A model generated the notes under the pieces. That model had not been told where the DNA came from and made no database searches. It was given only the letters and a program-made list of their open reading frames with translations. Shown one piece after another: positions 60,741-64,000 of a stretch of 64,000 bases of DNA; the stretch's first letter is position 1, and each line of letters starts with the position of its first letter. This DNA is from Bacteriovoracaceae bacterium (GTDB taxonomy: Bacteria > Bdellovibrionota > Bacteriovoracia > Bacteriovoracales > Bacteriovoracaceae): contig JAIPEG010000002.1 of NCBI GenBank assembly GCA_021737405.1, positions 1 through 64,000 on the forward strand. The letters run 5' to 3'. A program made the position numbers and the translations under genes.

Positions 60741-61319
60741 ATGATAGATATGGCTGGATACAAAAGAAACACTTATCTCATTAACCCAGAATTTCAAATA
60801 AAGTTTAGCCTTTATGTATGCGGGTTAGTTTTCGTTTCTTCGATTATTTACCCACTGACCATTTATGATCTCATTACTAGCTTTATAACTTTTATTGCAT
60901 CGAAAAACCCCCAAGCTGCCGCCCAACTAGAAGGTAAGCGCTCTAGCCTGATTTTGATTTTAACCCTTTGGCAAATTGGCTTTACTGCTCTTGTCTTTAT
61001 TGTGTGTATATTTTTCAGTCATAAAATCGCAGGACCGATGTACAAGCTGCAAAAATTTCTACGCTCAAAAAAGGACGGTATTGAAAGTGGTAAACTATTC
61101 TTTAGAAAGGGAGACTACTTTCAGGAAGTCGCCGATGATTTTAATGATGTTTTTGATGAATTAGAAGAACAGCATAGCAAGGACCTTATTTATCTTAGTG
61201 AGGTAAATTCTTACATAAGCAACCTAGGAATGGTTGTACCAGAGGATAAAAAAGCTGTTTTAAATGAGATAACTCAAAAGTTAAATCAAATTCAAAACAG
61301 GTTTGATAACGAACAATAA
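60741..61319 (+). CDS. Two-helix membrane protein with HAMP-like segment
   Basis: A 192-aa protein with membrane helices at about 24-46 and 68-93, followed by a HAMP-like stretch (SHKIAGPMYKLQKFLRSKKDG) and a coiled coil. It resembles the N-terminal part of signalling proteins but has no kinase, cyclase or methyl-accepting domain. The ATG at 60750 is an alternative start; neither has a clear Shine-Dalgarno. It lies 32 bases before the lytic transglycosylase gene and may be co-transcribed. Confidence 0.7.
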   Translation: MIDMAGYKRNTYLINPEFQIKFSLYVCGLVFVSSIIYPLTIYDLITSFITFIASKNPQAAAQLEGKRSSLILILTLWQIGFTALVFIVCIFFSHKIAGPMYKLQKFLRSKKDGIESGKLFFRKGDYFQEVADDFNDVFDELEEQHSKDLIYLSEVNSYISNLGMVVPEDKKAVLNEITQKLNQIQNRFDNEQ

Positions 61320-61351
61320 CAATCCTCTGATGAACAAAAATAGGAGTTTTT

Positions 61352-63361
61352 TTGTTTCATCTTCTCGCGATTTCACTTGTCATTTTTCTTGGGTCTATTA
61401 ACGGCTACTCTTCACCAATTCCAAAAGAGATGGTCTTAGAAATAAAACAACTTTCTAAACCCCAGAGAAAAGATATCCAGTCAGCAAAAAACTTAGAGGA
61501 CTTTTATTGGTCGTTTCGAAAACAAAAAATGTCAGGCATGAAAAATGCCCTAAAGAATATTCAGCACCTAAAAAGTCCACACTTTAAAAGATACATAGTT
61601 CTACTGAAAGACGGAGTTAAATTACAACACGAACTACAACTTAATAAGACCACGAGTTGTGAATCAAAGTCGTCTGATAATCATGTAGAACAAAAGTTTC
61701 GCGCTCTTTATCGTAAGATTTGTCTAAAGATCATTAGCCAAAACATTTTGCGAAAGAAAACCAATCTTAGTTCTCACGAGAGAGAGTTTATAGAAAAGAA
61801 CTGGCAATATCTTTCAAGCTTTAAAACAAGAAGCCAATTTATTTCCCTATTAGAATCACTAAAGCCGACGGATCGTATTTTCTTTTCACAAATCTTAAGA
61901 AACTTTATTTTCAACAAGAGAAAGCTCCCTCACAAAGACCTTTTGCGATTTGTTGTTATAGACCAAAAACTTACAAAGCACATACAAGACCTTCACTTGT
62001 TTGACGAAAAACATAAGGGCTTTTACTCAAGAGAGTTTACTTTTTTAGTTCAACAATTTAAGAAAAATTACCTTGTAGGAAATGATGATCTCTCTCAGGA
62101 CTACCTTGAAAAGGCGATTGACTTCTATGACCTAAACCATCAACGAATCGACAATTCAAAGGCCTGGACTCTCTTTATTACAAGTGGCAAAAAGGTTGCG
62201 CGAAGAGAAGATCTTACCCTTGCTCTAGACCTCTTTAAAATTAGTGAAAAAACCGCAGACTCTGACCAGCTTCACGAGAGTAAGTTCCAGATGCTGTTTA
62301 CTTTGTATCGAGACCGAAAGCTAAGCGACGCCCGAGAGTTTATACAAAATGAGGATTTGATTAAGAACTTTGACCAGTTAAACTCTAAACTTCGCTTTTG
62401 GATTTCTAGAGTTTTTCAAGAAAGTAAAGAATTCAAAAAAGCTAAAGAACTCTACCTTAAGCAAATAGAGCTTAGTCCTCTGAGTTTTTACTCCATTTTG
62501 TCTTTAAAAAATCTTAGAAGGTTTACTCCAGAGTATGACATCTCTCTTCTTGTTACTGACAACACTCCTCTTTTAAATAATTTAAATCTTTCGAAAGATG
62601 TTTTAAACGAGATCTTTCTATTTGATACTTTTAAGACGGCAGGTAGTAACTTTTTAAGCTCTATACAAGCGCAAGAAATCCGCTATATATCTTCTTCGCG
62701 CTTCTTTAATGATGTTGAGCCCGGACAGTCAATTAAGCTTAAGTCTTATTTTTTAATAAAGTTTTTTAGTGATCGAAATGAACACCTCTCTAGCTTTAAG
62801 GTCGCCTACACTAAACTAAACCAGGGTGTTATTAAGCTTAACTCTCTTGTTATCGACAGTCTTTTTCCAAACAAATTTAGAGGTATTGTTAAAAGCAAAA
62901 GTAGTGTAATTGATGAAAAAATTCTTCTCTCTTTGATTAGGCAAGAATCCGCATTTAATGAAAGGGCCCAAAGTATTGTTGGTGCGAGGGGATTAATGCA
63001 GATAATGCCCGCAACCGGTAAGCAATATGTTCGTAACTTAAAAGCAAGTAATCTTTATGATCCTAATTTGAATGTTACTATCGGTGCGAAATATTTGGAA
63101 AAACTTCTGCGACGCTATGACGGTAGCTTAGTTTTTGCTCTTGCAGCCTATAACGCAGGAATGGGTAATGTTGGCCGTTGGCAAAAGACGATCCCATTTA
63201 GCGATGACAACTTGGCCAATATTGAAATGATTCCGTTTAAGGAAACAAGAAACTACGTTAAGTTGATTTATAGAAATCTTTTCTTCTATTCATATATTGA
63301 TGGTGTTACAGATCACATTGATCTACCTATGAATCAAAGTTTTAAGGTAGCGTTAGATTAA
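61352..63361 (+). CDS. Soluble lytic transglycosylase (Slt70-like)
   Basis: A 669-aa periplasmic enzyme with a signal peptide (about 20 residues), a long helical ring-like region and a C-terminal SLT domain. Catalytic Glu lies in IRQESAFNERAQS near residue 530; GARGLMQIMPATG and AAYNAGMGNVGRW are typical family 1 motifs. It cleaves the MurNAc-GlcNAc bond, giving anhydro-muropeptides. The start is a TTG at 61352, with AGGAG five bases upstream. Its stop overlaps the ychF stop by 4 bases. Confidence 0.92.
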   Translation: MFHLLAISLVIFLGSINGYSSPIPKEMVLEIKQLSKPQRKDIQSAKNLEDFYWSFRKQKMSGMKNALKNIQHLKSPHFKRYIVLLKDGVKLQHELQLNKTTSCESKSSDNHVEQKFRALYRKICLKIISQNILRKKTNLSSHEREFIEKNWQYLSSFKTRSQFISLLESLKPTDRIFFSQILRNFIFNKRKLPHKDLLRFVVIDQKLTKHIQDLHLFDEKHKGFYSREFTFLVQQFKKNYLVGNDDLSQDYLEKAIDFYDLNHQRIDNSKAWTLFITSGKKVARREDLTLALDLFKISEKTADSDQLHESKFQMLFTLYRDRKLSDAREFIQNEDLIKNFDQLNSKLRFWISRVFQESKEFKKAKELYLKQIELSPLSFYSILSLKNLRRFTPEYDISLLVTDNTPLLNNLNLSKDVLNEIFLFDTFKTAGSNFLSSIQAQEIRYISSSRFFNDVEPGQSIKLKSYFLIKFFSDRNEHLSSFKVAYTKLNQGVIKLNSLVIDSLFPNKFRGIVKSKSSVIDEKILLSLIRQESAFNERAQSIVGARGLMQIMPATGKQYVRNLKASNLYDPNLNVTIGAKYLEKLLRRYDGSLVFALAAYNAGMGNVGRWQKTIPFSDDNLANIEMIPFKETRNYVKLIYRNLFFYSYIDGVTDHIDLPMNQSFKVALD

Positions 63362-64000
63362 ACGTTAAACCTAAAGTGAACGATATCTCCATCTTTTACT
63401 ACGTATTCTTTTCCCTCAATACGAAGCTTACCAGCTTCCTTTACCTTTTGCTCACTACCCAAGTTAAATAGGTCATCACAGTGATAAATTTCAGCTTTAA
63501 TAAAGCCTCGTTCAAAATCTGTGTGGATAACACCTGCTGCTTGTGGAGCTTTAGAACCTGCCGAAAATGTCCATGCTCTTACTTCCTTTTCGCCGGCCGT
63601 AAAGTAAGTTCTTAAACCAAGTAAATCATAAGCTATTTTAGTAAGTGTTTGTAGGCCTGATTTCTCAATTCCTGCTGCTTCCAAAAATTCCTTTTTCTCT
63701 TCTTCTGTTTCTAATAAAGAAATTTCTGCTTCTAATTTTCCACATATGATTAAGGCTTGAGATCCTTCTTCTTCGGCATGCTTAAATACTAATTTTGTGT
63801 ACTCGTTACCCTCCGTTACTCCATCTTCATCAACATTACAGAGGTATACGACTGGCTTGAGTGTGATGAGGTTTAAATCCTTTATAGCTTCTTGATCATC
63901 TTCACTAAGACCTAGAGAGAATGCCCTTTCCCCTCTTTCTAAATGGTCCTTTAAATTCTCCAAAATTGGCTGTTGAATTTTCGCGAGCTTTTGAAGATCT
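63358..64000 (-). CDS. ychF: YchF/OLA1 ATPase, C-terminal part (runs off window)
   Basis: The visible 214 codons cover the end of the G domain, the coiled-coil and the TGS domain of this Obg-like ATPase. Motifs: KPVVYLCNVDE, then LTKIAYDLLGLRTYFTAGEKEVRAWTF and the C-terminal HTDFERGFIKAEIY with DGDIVHFRFNV. The frame stays open upstream to base 64000 (LQKLAKIQQPILENL), so the gene is cut by the window edge; the TTG at 63963 is not its start. Confidence 0.95.
   Translation of the reverse strand, partial: DLQKLAKIQQPILENLKDHLERGERAFSLGLSEDDQEAIKDLNLITLKPVVYLCNVDEDGVTEGNEYTKLVFKHAEEEGSQALIICGKLEAEISLLETEEEKKEFLEAAGIEKSGLQTLTKIAYDLLGLRTYFTAGEKEVRAWTFSAGSKAPQAAGVIHTDFERGFIKAEIYHCDDLFNLGSEQKVKEAGKLRIEGKEYVVKDGDIVHFRFNV

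Overview
The window looks like a chromosomal segment of a low-GC, Gram-negative, flagellated member of the Bdellovibrionota, most like the Bacteriovoracales (Halobacteriovorax/Peredibacter type). This assignment is inference. It rests on the AT-rich codon use, many ATG/TTG starts behind purine-rich Shine-Dalgarno sites, LPS and outer-membrane genes (lpxC, BamD, TonB-like), a flgFGAHIJMNKL-csrA-fliW order, and the many small lipoproteins, TPR proteins and two-component genes. I see no phage, insertion sequence, transposase or CRISPR array. Most genes look like vertically inherited core genes in tightly packed operons with overlapping starts and stops.

Layout. 1-3.6 kb (minus): tRNA-Thr, rlmB, proS, lpxC. 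3.9-9.2 kb: a MenI-like thioesterase, the ruvCAB resolvasome (minus) and a one-carbon operon folD-gcvT-gcvH (plus) that ends in a strong terminator without gcvP. 9.4-14.7 kb: a small unknown gene, a TonB-like protein, a class A penicillin-binding protein, a patatin-like lipoprotein lacking its nucleophile, and xseB. 14.9-24.2 kb: the flagellar rod, ring, hook-junction and regulatory operon, ending with csrA and fliW. 24.3-28.2 kb (minus): TPR/SH3 protein, cyclic-nucleotide-binding protein, AI-2E-type permease, BamD-like lipoprotein and TPR protein. 28.2-31.5 kb: an ast (arginine succinylation) operon whose first gene is a shrunken AstC-like aminotransferase.

32.1-36.4 kb: tRNA-Asn followed at once by a HExxH-type putative peptide hydroxylase, then a YgfZ-TPR fusion and an A-type Fe-S carrier, and an FHA protein. 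36.4-40.2 kb: cobalamin adenosyltransferase and an IcmF-type fused isobutyryl-CoA mutase. 40.3-46.1 kb: a ferredoxin, lgt, lspA, a sigma-54 response regulator, a CHASE2 histidine kinase carrying a ten-base G tract, and an M48-like pseudoprotease. 46.3-49.1 kb: an endonuclease IV-like protein, small unknowns, a PilZ-like membrane protein and a second ferredoxin. 49.1-52.5 kb: a coupled operon of LysM lipoprotein, M48-like lipoprotein, AmgK and MurU, which looks like peptidoglycan sugar salvage. 52.7-64 kb: a beta-barrel-like protein, a small lipoprotein, folK, acyl-CoA dehydrogenase with etfBA, an acidic exported protein, mrp with two small partners, a HAMP-like membrane protein, a lytic transglycosylase and a partial ychF.

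Several modules fit together: envelope building and turnover (lpxC, PBP1, lgt/lspA, SLT, AmgK/MurU), Fe-S assembly (A-type carrier, YgfZ, Mrp), acyl-CoA oxidation feeding EtfAB, and B12-dependent branched acyl-CoA rearrangement. The best leads for something undescribed are the mini-AstC, the HExxH protein behind tRNA-Asn, the Sec-like signal on FlgG, the G10 tract, and a perfect intrinsic terminator lying inside the 5' end of a coding sequence.
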